DNA of 64,000 nucleotides from Glossina fuscipes (GCF_014805625.2 NW_023998517.1:278237-342236); one strand, 5' to 3'. Shown: positions 24,931 through 37,217, counted from the first letter of the stretch. Notes: generated by a model from the sequence alone, not told the origin. A program made the numbers and translations.

Positions 24931-26219
24931 GAAAGGAAAGCATATATATTGATCTCGTTTGAGGAAGATAAACAAAGAAATCTTTCAAACAATATGTTGT
25001 ATGGTGTTCAATGTTCAGCCTTAATTCTTAAGAAACGGACGGATTTTCCAGATTCTCAAAATTTATTCCAGGATGAATACAATTTTTTTAGTTTAGTTTA
25101 GTTTAATTTCATACGGAAGATAATCGTATCGTTAACGAAAAATTTACTGAAATAAAGTTAAAGGAGAATGATGGAGACGCGTAAAAACTACATTCTACGT
25201 GCACCATACCCGGATGTGCTTAGTAAAAAAGTGATTAGCCTATGTAAGTAGGAGCTACGTGAGATATGTGTGAACTTGTTTCCCGATTCAGGCCGCGGTT
25301 TTTATAGCACTAGTACTTTTGTCTTTAAACCCTATACCTGCTATGGTGTATGCATTATGAATCGGCCAAGCCATTTAAAATCATTCCAACTCGTTTAACT
25401 ACGTTTTTCAATGATTCAATGTTTTTTTACTAAACTTTTACATCGATCGGCAATTCATACTCCTTCTGAATATATCAAACGAAAACGACAAATTGAGTAG
25501 ATGTCCATTTTCCAGTAGTAGATATAAGAAAAATATATATAAAATAATTTTTTTTATTTTTTTATTTTTGTACTTAACTACTAAAACATGCATTAATTGA
25601 AACTTTTTCGATGCAATAAAATATACCCAATATATATATATATGTACTAACAAATTTTTAAATTACTTCATTCCAAAATAAAACCGTGACATAATAATAT
25701 AAAATAATGTATAGCTTTTCTAGTTGAATTAAAAATAAATAGTGTTTTCTTGACGTTTTTAATTGCGGGCTGTGGTGTGAAATCAAAAACCGCAAAACTA
25801 ATACAATGTAATAATTCAACTACAATTTATTTACAAGTTCTCTAAAACTTTTTAATAGCCTTAAAAGCTTAGGAGATCATAGCTTTACATAAAAAGAAAA
25901 ACACAAATTAAATATTCTGATAATGTATACAACGACCTGTTATAACTTAATCGTCTTGCATGCGATAAATGTTTATAAGAAACCCCCAGCCAATTAAAGA
26001 AGAAATAAAAAATACAAAGCAAAAGTTATTTATTATTCGGAAAATTCACATATGTCACGTAAAATATATATATTTATATATCTGTATACGCAGCCAGAAT
26101 ACGTTTATTCATCTATCTATGATGTCCATAATGAAACTCAATTTTCCTTCTTTCGCACACGCGAGGGTTGAACAAACTCAACAAACAAGTTTTAAAAGAA
26201 ATCTTCTCTTGATTTTCTT

Positions 26220-26830
26220 AGTTTAGTTATATAAGCAAAACGAAGTGAGTTTGCGTTGCCTTAGACGCCTATATCTCAGTCGATTATATACCCAAAAGCT
26301 TAACAAGATTGTAGCTGTTAGAATTTTAAATTTGTTTTTGTAGTGTTCAAATTCTGACCGATTCTTAAAAAATGTAGCAAAAAGTTTCATGAGAGTGAAA
26401 TGTAAACAAAGGATTTTTACTTTTTTCCGACAGATGCACTTCAAAAAGCAAAGTTTAAGAAAGCTGAGATCATAGGGTAAAGACAAGTAAAATTATTGTA
26501 ATGGTCCTCGACTCACCATTAAATGCCTTACATCGCCCTGCAGCTATTCATATAACAACTTTTACAAAGGAAAGCGATCGACAACGTAGTGTAATGCGAA
26601 CTGGTTGCAATAGCCTTGATCTATAGCCCAAAACACGTTATCGTAACAAATTTCATCAAAATAGCTCTGTAAGGTAAACACAAGAAACTAAGAAGGACGG
26701 ACAAGATTACAATGATTGAGAAAGTAAATACGAATCGATCAATATAATAAGTGGTGGATCTATCTCAAGTCGTTCTGGGAGCTGCATACATTCCCGCCAC
26801 AAGTAGTGTAGAGTGTAATAAAGAATAAGA
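26220..26830 (-). repeat. Dispersed repeat family A, reverse copy
   Basis: Contains AGCCCAAAACACGTTATCGT (26620), a GGACGGACAAG segment, TCTCAAGTCGTTCTGGGAGC (26764) and a terminal CACAAGTAGTGTAGAGTGTA. This is the reverse of the opening block of forward copies. It is non-coding. Confidence 0.55.
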
Positions 26831-27009
26831 AAATACGTGAAACCGACGTTTAAACTTTACTTATTTTTGTCCCGAAACGCCTAAAATTATACCTTGAAAG
26901 CCTAAAGATTTACTTTTCATGAAAATGGAAATGGGAAGGGGAAAGCGTTCGAAGAATACATCTACGTGGTCGAGACTTAACACAGTAGATTTATGTAATT
27001 TCTATAAAT

Positions 27010-27395
27010 CGATTTTCCTCACAAAATACTTAAAATTATAGTTCGTTCGCATATAAAGGCTTTTCTCTTCAAGGAATGGTTCCGTATGATCTAAGTCTGG
27101 CAAAATATTCTCATATAACAAAGCGGCCTTCATATAGGCGAGCGGTAGTAAGAACAGTTCGACCAAATTTATTTTCTAAAGCTTTCAAAGTTGAATGAAA
27201 ATCTCGCAACGAGCCAATTTTCTTCATAAACAAAAATGCGATCTACAGGCTGAACACAGAAACACATAGACACACTACAAGCGGACATACGTACGGATAC
27301 GATTGAAATCATTGATACAATAAGCAAAACTAATCTGAACCCATTGGTGCAATAAAACGTGACTCTTTCAAAAATTCATCCGCATATTGCGTGCA
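27010..27395 (-). repeat. Dispersed repeat family A, reverse copy (partial)
   Basis: Contains CTGAACACAGAAACACATAG, GCGGACATACGTACGG and TAAAACGTGACTC before a terminal CATCCGCATATTGCGTGCAT block, in the order seen in the copy at 8930-9180. Confidence 0.45.
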
Positions 27396-27924
27396 TTCGC
27401 AAACAATACGTGTAGGCCATTAATATAATCGCATATGGACGAATTTTAAAGTTTCTATCTAGCATTGATAATGACGATTGTCTTGCTCGCTGGACTTTCC
27501 AATCATAGTGGCGAATATGAAATAACTCAATTTCGATTATCTGCTGGAGGCAAGTGTTAGTGTTTATTATACTTTTTAAGTTTCCATTTTCCTTTTCAAA
27601 ATTGTTTTACTGTAACATGGCGACGGTCAGAAAGACGTGAGGAGAGAGATATTGAGGTGTTAGCCGCAGCAGATAGAGTCGTATTCTATGTGCCTTATCC
27701 GGTTGCCTAATTTCAAATTTGAACAGTAGACGATGTACATGTCCGCGGACAAGGGGTCAAGTCGCTTAAGATAATAATAATATGAACTGTGACGAGATAG
27801 ATTTACGTGCAAACAAAATGACAAAACTCCTCTATTCCCACATAAAATCCATGAGGTCGTTCACCCTACTTTTGATTCTTCGAAACTATTTTTAGCAGTA
27901 TTATAAACATCCATTCATAGCATA

Positions 27925-28340
27925 CACGACTTGTGGTACAAGGGTACATTAAGTTTGTGCGGATGCATGCAACAGCATGCTGAAGGATTTGAGATGGCGT
28001 AACAATCTATTATGCCGATCGGTTGAGGAAGTGATTCAGGAAAATATTCTTAATCGATTGAAGCTCGTCCGTTCGTCTGCCCATTTTGTTTTCTTACGTT
28101 CAACCTACAGGCCGTAACTTTTAATCAAAGTTGTTGCAACGAGGCACCTTTTGAACCAAGCGCGAAAGCTGTAACAAATGATTCGGATTAATCCAAGCAC
28201 TTTCCATATAAGGCTTCCTTTTGACAATTCATTATATGAACAACTAGTTTCATTGATATTATACGTCTGTAGGTGCGTTAAAGATTTCTGTAGGATCGGT
28301 TTCAACGCAATGCAATCAATCAGAAAATTCTTAAGAAATA
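27925..28340 (+). repeat. Dispersed repeat family A, forward copy
   Basis: Opens with TACACGACTTGTGGTACAAG and TTAAGTTTGTGCGGATGCAT, the same start as the copy at 20345. It then runs through a CTCGTCCGTTCGTCTGCCC segment and a GATTAATCCAAGCACTTTCC block. It is non-coding. Confidence 0.6.
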
Positions 28341-29518
28341 TTTAAAGAAAACTTTGATCATTTTTTTTGCTTTCATGCTCTTAAATTTTTATTGTTTCTT
28401 GAAAAGTCTCCTTGGAATTGTAAATTATTTTGCAAATTGATTCTAATAAACAAATGTTGTGCGTATACAATAGTAATCAAATAACCGAAATATCTAAACT
28501 AAATGGATTTCAGTATGCACATGACATTCAATTTATTTAAATCTTTTCATAGACCAAATAGTCCTATAATCTATGGTTTTTAAGAAAACCACAATGACTT
28601 CAAATAATTTAAATTAATAAAATTTAATATTAAATTATATCGAATCTCGGATACCCTATCCATTATGCATTAAATGTAATAAATCGCTCAACTCTTATCT
28701 GATACTTATAGGGCGTAATTATTAACAGACTCAGATGATTGTCAACAATGTTTTCATCGGAGACTTATTTAGTATTGTTAGCGCCAAAGGCAAAAGCGAT
28801 CTGTTGAGGGTTTAATATTTATTCGAGTGCTTTGATCGCTTCTCTGCCTTTATTAGAATGCGAAGAAAAAGGAAAAACGATAACATGATTTAATGAGAAA
28901 ATCAAACTATTTCACTCGTAGAGTTCCTATGTAGCATCATATGCAAACATATATGAATCTTTCCCAAATTATATAACGTTGGTGAAATAGCGTTAATTTT
29001 AAGAATTAACTGGAGTTTATATATATGATAAATTAAAATAAGCTAATATTCAAAACGAAGAAATCTCGTAATAAACGATTGAAATTTAGCCTTCAAACTA
29101 AACAGTCGATAAACAATATAAACTAAACCGCTTTTAAGGAAATTTCATTGAAGTAAAGGAAGTTAACCAAGATTTTGTGAAGCAATATCTATCTCTTACG
29201 GAATGGTCTTATATCAAACACTATATATGGATGTATGTGCTGTGTCTCTAAAATCGATATAAGTTTATAAGAATAATATAAGATATGGAAAGTTTGTTAC
29301 CGCCTTTCTCTCTTGCAACGGCAATGGACGATCGAACTAGCATCAAACACACAGCACTAACAAAAGAAAAGAAAAAAAAAAAAAACGCAACAACAACCAC
29401 ACTCGAAAAATTACCGGCTTTGGTTGCTTATATACTCTGAAAGGGTATATCGTAAAAGTAAATACCAACTAATAAGCACATGAATACGTTCGTTGGTATG
29501 GTTTCCAAGTCTTATGCC

Positions 29519-29551
<33 letters not shown>

Positions 29552-30772
29552 TATAGATATTATATTCAAGTCCTAAGGCTGTAAATTTGTCGCTTTAACA
29601 ACTGTAAAGTTCGTAGAAAAGAAAAGTAAACTTTGTTGTTGCCTACCATTTTGTACGTTTATCCTGCATTTGCTTACTACAGTCTTACATATATTTAGAG
29701 AGAGATAGAACCCAAAGCTCTGGAAGATCGGAAGCAAAACAAAAATTTCGAAACGAAGAAACGGAAAAAAAAAAAAACAAAAACAAAATGAAAGAAAAAC
29801 TTGAGCGTATGAAAAACTTTTTGTAATCTTGTGGTGTGCAGGTTATTGTTATTGTTGTTGTTGTTGTTGTTGTTGCCGTCGTTGTTCTTTTACTCATATT
29901 TCCTAGTTCTTTTATAATATTTTGGCTTGGTTGCCTTCTATAGAAGCGCAGATAACAAATTGTTTGTAGAAATTTTTTTTCCCCCTTTCGTTGGTGATGG
30001 TTACGCTGAGATTTTCTGCTCCAATTTACTACTGTGTGCACACAATGTGCACAAAATGATTTTGAGGAGAATGGAAACTTAAAACTAAAAGAAACGAAAC
30101 AAAAATCAAGTAAAGAAATTTTTTTTGGATGATGCACTTCGAACTCTGAAATTAGGAATCAATAATCTTAAGGTTGGTCACATACATGTATATAGATGCG
30201 TTCACTGCATAAATATTTATCGAAATCTAGGGGAAATGAAAGCTAACATTTGTTGATATTGAAAATTTCCTTAACATAAAATTTGTTTTTATTACCATAA
30301 ACTTTTCTAATGAGGCGAACGCGTGCATCTTATAGAAAACTTTCTTGTCTTGAGGTTATAAATTTCTATAGCCTCGTTAGGATGCATTTAACTTTCTTTT
30401 CAGTTAATTATTACCGAAAATCTTTAATCACATTAATGCAACGAGGAAATTTTCATGTTACGCACAAAAGACTTGTTGAAATAATTCACACCTATTAGGA
30501 GCTATTCTAACTCAAAATTCATCGATTCAAATAATTTTCCTCAAGCTTTGTGATTTTAAGAGTTGCTACATTCTATAGCCAGGCAGCAAATGGATGGATG
30601 GACATAATGACAAGCTTAAAATATGTGTAAAATATAATTTAGCAGAATTGAAAGCTGAAAACTGAACAGTTGTATGTAATCACTTAAAGTGTAAAATGTA
30701 TACTTGTTACGTCAACACTTTTTATAAGCTTTGGAGTAGAATTTTAAATGTCCACTGACGACCAAGATATAT

Positions 30773-31460
30773 ATTTTATTATTTATTTATCTACCTATTT
30801 AATATTGCTGGCTGCAAAATTGTTCTTATCTGCTGCCGTAACAATTAGAATTACAAACAAATGGAGAGAAATTAATTGATCATAAAAGAAAATGTATAAA
30901 TTGACCGGGCTTCGAATCTAATGCCTTGCATGACAAAACAATACTCATATAATTTAATGTTTCTTAAATATCCGGCTATCGACCCAAGGTAGTTTTTTTC
31001 GTTTTTTTTTTACATTGCAGGAGCTATCAAGCAGATCTAAGGTTTACAATTTACAATACTGCACGTAAGACACGAAAAGGATTATGCAAAAGGTAATTAG
31101 GACCACAGTGCGCGAATCGCAAGGGAACGCACTGCCTAAGTGCCCTACAAGGAACATTAAAAGAAACGCGATCCAACAATTTCGGGGCAGAAATATCACC
31201 CTTCGGTAACTTGGCCATAAATAATATGTCCAACATCCAACGCCTTCTTCCGGAATGAACGCAAACAGTAAAAATATCTCTGCAGTATCCTTAACTTGGC
31301 ACTCACACCATAACTAAATATTCTACGGACGCTCTTTCCATGCACACATGTAAAGAAAGTTCTTAGCTCGCCTTTTAGCGAACCATTTAGTTTCATTAAG
31401 AGAAGTTTCACCGCGAACGTTAGACCTGAATTTAGAATCTAAGTTATTAACGCTCGTTAC
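30773..31460 (-). mobile_element. Decayed LINE fragment, same family as 3.3-4.3 kb
   Basis: Minus-strand reading in two frames gives KGDISAPKLLDRVSFNVP (31051-31236) and, upstream in another frame, a stretch up to 31411. These match the order and content of the intact fragment at 3669-4322 (IDSPSLLGEISFNVPNRF). A TTTA-rich tract at 30773-30801 is the TAAA tail. At least one frameshift separates the parts, so this is an older copy lying inside a scrib intron in the same orientation as scrib. Confidence 0.65.
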
Positions 31461-31800
31461 ACGCTCCAGAATATAGTTTTGCCTATGACAGCGGTATTTA
31501 TATACAATTTCCTTAAATTCAACGGCAGGGCATTAGTTGCTAACCGGGCAAAGAAATTATTCAGGACGTTTTGGAGGTAAGGCATAGCAGGAAGCAAGTT
31601 GAAAGAATAGTACATTTTTATAACCAAGATACCAAATTATGGAAATTATCTCATAAAGTTCCAGTTCCGTAAGGTGTCCAGTGTAGAATATGTAAGCTGT
31701 GTCATATTCCATAGATAATGACTAGGTCCACACAACATATTGAAAAATAATTTCAATCAGACTTGATTTTTGAAAAAAACAAAATAGGTGTTTTTCTTAA

Positions 31801-31902
31801 CTGGTAGTACTGTGACAGACCTCACATCATAAACGTTATTCTGGTGGTCATCTGGTAGTACAGTAACAGACATCACATCATAAACGTCATTAGTGTGTCA
31901 GC
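31801..31902 (+). repeat. Tandem duplication, two copies of a 51-bp unit
   Basis: CTGGTAGTACTGTGACAGAC at 31801 returns as CTGGTAGTACAGTAACAGAC at 31852, and both are followed by TCACATCATAAACGT. The few mismatches show the duplication is not brand new. It abuts a mariner fragment. Confidence 0.85.
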
Positions 31903-32185
31903 CGCGCTTGGCTTTGCACGACACAAAAAAAGGTTTTTTCCGATGTACGACCAGGAAACAACCGATCAACCAAGCGAATATGGTGCAAAAAGTGAGCCAA
32001 GACCGAATAAAGCGCATGAAAATCTTCCAAAATTTAAAATGATGTTAATAGTTTTCTTCGATTATCATGGTGTTGTGCACTGTGAAATTCCTTTCGCTGG
32101 GCGAAACTGTCAACAAGGACTATTGTTCGAGTATCACGCGTCATTTGTGTCAAGCTATTTGCAAAAAGAGCCCGGAGTAGATTAA
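31895..32185 (+). pseudogene. mariner transposase fragment, central region
   Basis: The 96-codon frame contains MYDQETTDQPSEYGAKSEPR and MLIVFFDYHGVVHCEIPFAG. These fit the stretch after the first catalytic Asp of mariner transposases, where YDxET-QSxxW is followed by KxxMLIVFFDYxGVVHxE. Neither end of the element nor the remaining catalytic Asp residues are visible, and the reading is diverged. It belongs to the same broad mariner type as the outer element at 59.6-62.0 kb. Confidence 0.65.
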
Positions 32186-32259
32186 AAAAAAAATTGAATT
32201 TGTCTTATTTTTTGGACGCAGTATTAAGTCTATAAGCGAATATTTCATAATAACTAAGA

Positions 32260-32800
32260 AAACTTGAAAAAGACATAAATCTTTATTATATCAAACGACT
32301 TGGAATTATTTTTTGAATCAATTCCAACTTATCTATCCGCCTGCGTACCGCCTTTTTGCGTATCTTTGTATTCAATACGCAAGCATTTCGAGATATTTTG
32401 ATGAAATTTGGTCCATTGGCATATTTTGATATAGGAACCAACGCTGCTGAAAATTGATTAAACAATTGAACACTTTCCTTATATAAAAAGCGCTATTTTG
32501 GAAAAGTCGTTATATGAAAAAGTTTGACGATTTTTAATATTTCTTAACCTAGCGATGGTGAAAATAGTACTTTTGGAATTTCGATGGGTTTGATGGGCCT
32601 GAAACCCTTCCAATGATGTAATGGTTTACTGCGATAACTTTGGAGTATGTCTTTCGGATGCCTCCCCATGTAAAATTTCTAATGGAAAGTAAATCTTTAT
32701 ATGGAAACGAGATCCTGATATAACAGGACGAATATAGGTAAACAATTCTATTGAACGAAGTTATGTGTGTTATACAGCTGTCGACCTTGTCCAACTATAA
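32260..32800 (+). repeat. Dispersed repeat family A, forward copy (decayed)
   Basis: Has CTATCCGCCTGCGTACCGCC, TTGATGAAATTTGGTCCATT and GAACACTTTCCTTATATAAA, matching the block order of other family A copies. It directly follows the mariner fragment. It is non-coding. Confidence 0.5.
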
Positions 32801-33846
32801 AATTTTAGCTTATGAAAGATAACTTCCACGTTCTTCCTTTTTTTTGTTCAATTTAATTAATGACACAAACTTTTTTCCCGTTTCTCCATACAGGGTTTCA
32901 CTACGCAAAAAAAACTTTGATTCCATTGCGTATGCTTTGAGTGAAACCGTGAATAGCTTTCTGAATTCCCTTGCTTTACCTAGTCAGCAAGTCTTGAACG
33001 TATTAATGGCGTAATAAAAATTATTGAAAATTGAAAAATAAAAAGGGAAACTAAAAAAGTTTAAGTGGAGTGAAACTTGCACAACAACAATCGATTTAAC
33101 ATTCACCAAATTCATATCATTCATCCTCTGAATCCTCTAAATGGGAGAAAAAAAAAAAAAAAATTATATTTCAAACAATCTAACCATGCAAGAGGATTAT
33201 TAAAGAGAAGAACTTTCTTTTGCTCTTCTTTTTAGTAGCATCAACAGCAATACCGCAACAAATTATTTACAAATACTATCATTATTATATATACTTATAT
33301 ATGTACATGTGCATTTGTATCTACCTATCTATATATAAGAATAGCAGTCAATGCTCTGCAAGGCACGTGTATAAGCCGAAATGCAATTAGATTTGTTGGT
33401 GCGTATATGAATGATAAGCTTTTTCATGTAATGTGTGAAGTGTAACTATTCCTTAAAGTTCTTCTTCCTCTTCCATATAATACTCTATATAATTACTATA
33501 AATAAAAAAAAAAAAAAACAAACTCTAATCTAAAAATAATCAAAAAACAAAAAAAAAGATGAAAATTCCCAACACGCTACAAAAACATAACAACTGAACA
33601 GGTCGCCTAGTAACCATTCATAAGAAAGAAAAAATAAAAGGGAGAAAAAAGTGAAATACATAAAAATAAAAAAAAAAAGTGCTCTCAGACAACTAATCCA
33701 ACTAATTGTACAGTAAATGTGTTCACAAAAATAAATCAAAGACTAAGAAAGAAAAAAAAAAAAAAAACATTGATTTATATCTTTTTGTTAACAATCTTAG
33801 CAGCAACATGTGTAAGTGAAAAAAATTAATTTTGTCTCTAACTGAC

Positions 33847-34029
33847 CTCTGTTTCGATGATCTTCTCGATATACTCGACTGTACGTAATTGAGGTCGCCC
33901 CGTTATGGGACACGGAACCTCTTCCGTACGTCGTACGATCTTTTCGTCAAGTATTTTTTCACGTTCACGTATTATCACTGGACCGTCACTAGATTTTATG
34001 GCAATTTTTGGAAAAACAATTCTTTTCGC
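33847..34029 (-). CDS. scrib: scribble internal exon (61 codons)
   Basis: Starts after the acceptor TTTCTAAAGCAG (34030-34031) and ends at GAG before the donor GTCAGT (33845-33846), phase 0 on both sides. It encodes AKRIVFPKIAIKSS, then a charged REREKILDEKIVRRT stretch and EEVPCPITGRPQLRTVEYIE, ending IIETE. The EVPCPxTGxPQLRTVEYIEKxIETE motif fits what I recall of the C-terminal tail of insect Scribble, and its strong sequence constraint contrasts with the disordered flanking exons. A second AG three bases upstream (AAG then CAG) would add one Gln; either choice keeps the frame. This exon joins the 35854-35986 exon upstream and the long terminal exon downstream. Confidence 0.9.
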
Positions 34030-34207
34030 CTGCTTTAGAAAATAAAATAAATCATAATTAGAGATGAACACATTTTTCTTTCCAAAATTTCATTTTTAAA
34101 AACTTGCACGAATTCTAAAATTCAAGTTACTAAATAATTTCACCGACTAACATGCGTTTGCTAAAGGTGCAAAAAACCAAAAATGCAAAAAAAAAGGTTT
34201 GATAACC

Positions 34208-34228
34208 TAGTAGTAGTAGTAGTAGTAG
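34208..34228 (+). repeat. (TAG)7 microsatellite
   Basis: Seven perfect TAG units within a scrib intron. Confidence 0.95.
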
Positions 34229-34392
34229 CTATAGGGACTAGACAATCTATAAATCAAAGAAACTGACGGCATTTCTCTTAACTGGCCAGCATTGTGAGAG
34301 ACTGGCGAAATCGTACATCCAATGCTGACTACTTGCGGCCTTGAACAAGTTAAAGTGAATTCGATCAGTGAAAAACATAAAGCTAAAGATTT

Positions 34393-34711
34393 CATTATCA
34401 GGGTCTTTGAATAAATTATTATTGTAGTGTATTATTATGTGAGCGGGCAATCCACATAGCGGTCTCAAATATCTATTGTATTCGTCTATGCCCCTAAAAC
34501 CAAGTTATTATTAAGGTCCTCGAATAAATGATTATTGTATTATTATGTGGGCGGGGAATCGACACCGCGATCTCAAATATTTATTGTACTCCCCGATGCC
34601 CCTAATCCTTTTTTTATCATGGTCCTCAAATAAATGATCGCTGTTTAATATTACCATGCTGGTGACCAGTACTGCGACCTGAAAGGTCTATTGTAGCCGC
34701 CATGCCCCTAA
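34393..34711 (+). repeat. Three tandem copies of a roughly 105-bp unit
   Basis: Each unit runs GGTCxTxxAATAAATxAT, a TATTATTATGTGxGCGG-like segment, GCGxTCTCAAATATxTATTG and ends with ATGCCCCTAA (ends at about 34498, 34602 and 34709). The first two copies are most alike and the third is more diverged. It is a minisatellite-like array inside a scrib intron. Confidence 0.85.
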
Positions 34712-35416
34712 CTTCCCCACTTTAGGATTTTTAAGAATCCTTCTTTAATTCGGACCACCAATGTCGGATACATGAGATATGATGGGACTTTCCACCCGCT
34801 TCTCGGCAGCTTCTACATGAACCGGTATTCGAGAAACCCATGTTTTCCAGTTGATGACTCAACTGATTGTACACATTAGTTGGCTTTTAACGAAACTTTT
34901 CAATAAAACAAGTTTTAATTTGAAGACCTTGAGGATAATAAGATATTTCTCAACAAGATAAGCGATATCCCACGATTAGCACTATGTCATGTGTTTACCT
35001 CGCGGACAGGACGTTCACTTTTACAAACCGGCCTTAAAGCAAGTGAAAAAAAAGTAAGATTCGTAGAAGAAGTAATCAGAGGAACGAGGAGTAATGAACG
35101 CTCAGCTACACACTAACTGTCATTTGCAATAAGGAAATTTTTTTGGACTATTCAGGTATAGATTGAAATTTACAAATAATTTATACGTCAATCATTCATT
35201 CGTTAAAAGATTGTTAATAAATAAATTCTCTCTTGGAAACTGTGAACCCCCACCAGTAGGTCAATAAAGGCTGATTGCAATTATTTTTTATCATAAGCAA
35301 AGGGAAGTGTTTGAAACCTTTTCTAACCAAAAGCGATACGTATTGACAATCTTTAGTCATTTGAGGATTGAATTTTAAAAGAAAAAAAAAAACTGTTTTT
35401 TAGTGCAGGTCAATTT

Positions 35417-35439
35417 ACACACACACACACACACACACA
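35417..35439 (+). repeat. (AC)n microsatellite
   Basis: An uninterrupted AC dinucleotide run of about 11 units. Confidence 0.95.
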
Positions 35440-35853
35440 AGGATTCTTTTAAATTCTCTTTTGCCGAAATATTCCAGGAAAAACGAAACTACGGCACAGG
35501 AAGCATCAAATTTTAAATAATCACAAAAAAAGCGAAAAAAGATGAAAGTAATGTGACGACGACAAGAGTAAGCAAACTCTCGTAAGTTCGGTTATTTCTT
35601 TTGGTTAGTGCATGTTGTTATGTGGGATTTCTTGTTAAAAAATGTGGAAATATTTAGTAAAGAAAATCATTAAAGGTACTGGCATTTACTACAATAACAG
35701 TTAAAGTTTGATTTTTTTATCGAAAAGCAAATTACTTTTGTTTTTAAGAAAACCCAACAATGATTAGTAAAAACATGAAACACATTTCTATTTTTAAAGA
35801 TTAAACAAAAAAAAAAGTTTGAAAAGAAAATAAATCATGTAAGTAATACCAAC

Positions 35854-35986
35854 CTCCGGTTGAGGAGTATCAGTTAATAAATCATCCGCAATTTTGGTCA
35901 TGTTTTGTATAACAGCTTGAGCTTCAACGGCGCCCTTTTCCAAAGAACGCAAACGAGCCGCTCGCCACGAGGCACGTTTCTCGGCA
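35854..35986 (-). CDS. scrib: scribble internal exon carrying the conserved C-terminal motif
   Basis: This exon gives the gene its name. After acceptor AACATTTAG (35987-35988) one base completes a split codon, then comes AEKRASWRAARLRSLE followed by KGAVEAQAVIQNMTKI. Vertebrate SCRIB carries a closely similar AEKRAEWRAARMKSLEQDAL segment near its C terminus, as I recall it. The segment is rich in Arg and Glu and should form a helix. The exon ends at GAG (35854) with donor GTTGGT, phase 0, and continues into AKRIVFPKI of the next exon. Its entry phase (one base) matches both the cassette exon 39011-39568, which leaves AA, and the exon 57164-57563, which leaves AG, so the cassette can be skipped without a frame change. 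Confidence 0.92.
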
Positions 35987-36837
35987 CTAAATGTTTATAA
36001 CGGTAAAAAACAAACGAAAAAAAATTAACACGATTTTATGAAATTAAGGAAATTGTTTTAAATGATTGTTTTTGTTTTTTTTTTTTCATTTTTTGTTGTT
36101 GCTTTACCTTAAACCCAAAGCTTAAATTAAAAGAAAATCAAGAAGAAAAAAAAGAAAACAAATAAAATAGAAGGGAAAACAGGGAAAAAAATAAGAATAT
36201 TCGCCTTTAGGCGAATCTTGTACACCCATACTAATGGTCGAAAGCATACCTTTATAAAAATCTAAAATGTTTTCCAAGTTTCGTAATGGGATGCAAGGAT
36301 AAGCCTTGCACGAAGGAGATGCGATGTGAAAAGCAAACGTTCATCAGTTAACCTTTCGGTAATTCCTGCACCCTTTAACTTCCAGCATTTCTTTAGACAA
36401 TTCTATGCTTTCTATAAACAAGATTGTTTTTTTTGATGGCCTTTCTATTAATCGGATTGTTCACAATATTTCTCTATGCATATATATATAATATATATTT
36501 TCTATGAGATGTTATAGATTTCTTATAGGATGTTCTGAAAAATGCTGGACGTTCGTTAAACTTGTAAAGTATTATCATTGTCTTCAGATATGAAAATGAC
36601 AGACACGGATCGTACAATAATTTTCTGGAGTATATTTTAAAAGAACACAATGATCCGTGTAAATCTGAGACCAATTGTGAAACCGAGCAAAAGCTCCATA
36701 CGGTTCTTATATATAATATTGCGATTACGGAGGCTTTCATGAAGCTAGATAGGAGGTTCCAAACATTTTTCAATCTCTCGCCAATTATTTAGGCAATGTC
36801 CTTTATAAGTTTAAGACAGGTTAATGGCCTTGAAAAG

Positions 36838-37058
36838 GCGGGCGAGTTTCGTCACAGTCTCGGGTCAGTAGACCCGTGCCTAATCGGCAAGTATTAGCTA
36901 TGCCTTTACCTTTGATTGCGATTAAGTCTGATCAAACCATCTCGAGCGAACTTGGAACCCGCAAACGGTTTGGTGCCCGCAGCTCTAATCTACACGATTA
37001 CGACGGAGCTCTTCGGATTCTATGATTCGAATCGTCGTAAGCGTAAGTGATAGCTTTG
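36838..37058 (-). other. GC-richer patch with hairpin and an open in-phase segment
   Basis: Inside the intron between 39011 and 35986 the base composition rises clearly. A perfect 6-bp stem with AGTA loop, CGGGTCAGTAGACCCG, sits at 36861-36876. On the minus strand the acceptor-like GATTTTCAG ends at 37059 and is followed by 19 open codons (KAITYAYDDSNHRIRRAPS) and a stop at 36998-37000, in the phase the scrib donors need. No homology is known to me. It could be a further alternative end of scrib, a non-coding RNA or an old mobile element. Confidence 0.3.
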
Positions 37059-37217
37059 CTGAAAATCTTCAGTGTAAATGAAAAAGATTCCGTAAACTTC
37101 CCTACATTACGCTTTTGCGATTCTCGAACGCAAGAATTTGATGATTACTTGCTTAACCCTTGCTTGACGTTAAGATTACTGATGACATTATGCTAGCAGT
37201 TGTTTTAGGTTTTTTTG

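Larger units (their letters stand above)
23428..33846 (-). other. scrib: scrib intron between exons 33847-34029 and 21325-23427
   Basis: A 10.4 kb intron with donor GTCAGT after GAG at 33847 and acceptor CAG at 23428-23430. It is packed with repeats: a 38-T run, at least five family A repeat copies, a decayed LINE piece, a 51-bp tandem duplication and a mariner fragment. I see no extra scrib coding segment or nested gene. Confidence 0.75.
34030..35853 (-). other. scrib: scrib intron with a tandem-repeat cluster
   Basis: A 1.8 kb intron with donor GTTGGT after GAG at 35854, a weak match to consensus. It holds (TAG)7, a triple 105-bp tandem repeat and (AC)n. A moderately GC-richer stretch at 34240-34990 may be an old element, which I could not classify. 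Confidence 0.7.

Noticed and set aside
29685..30137. 150-codon minus-strand frame with Thr run
   Set aside because: It is built on a GTT microsatellite (about 29846-29876) and T runs; no domain.
34247..34468. Minus-strand frame with FFTDRIHFNL, suggestive of a transposase
   Set aside because: The match is too short and the rest does not follow any transposase pattern I know.
34393..34711. Possible CRISPR-like array
   Set aside because: Repeats are tandem without unique spacers, units are about 105 bp, and the genome is eukaryotic.
37020..37040. GATTCGAATC resembling the B box of a tRNA gene
   Set aside because: No A box, anticodon arm or acceptor stem can be folded around it.
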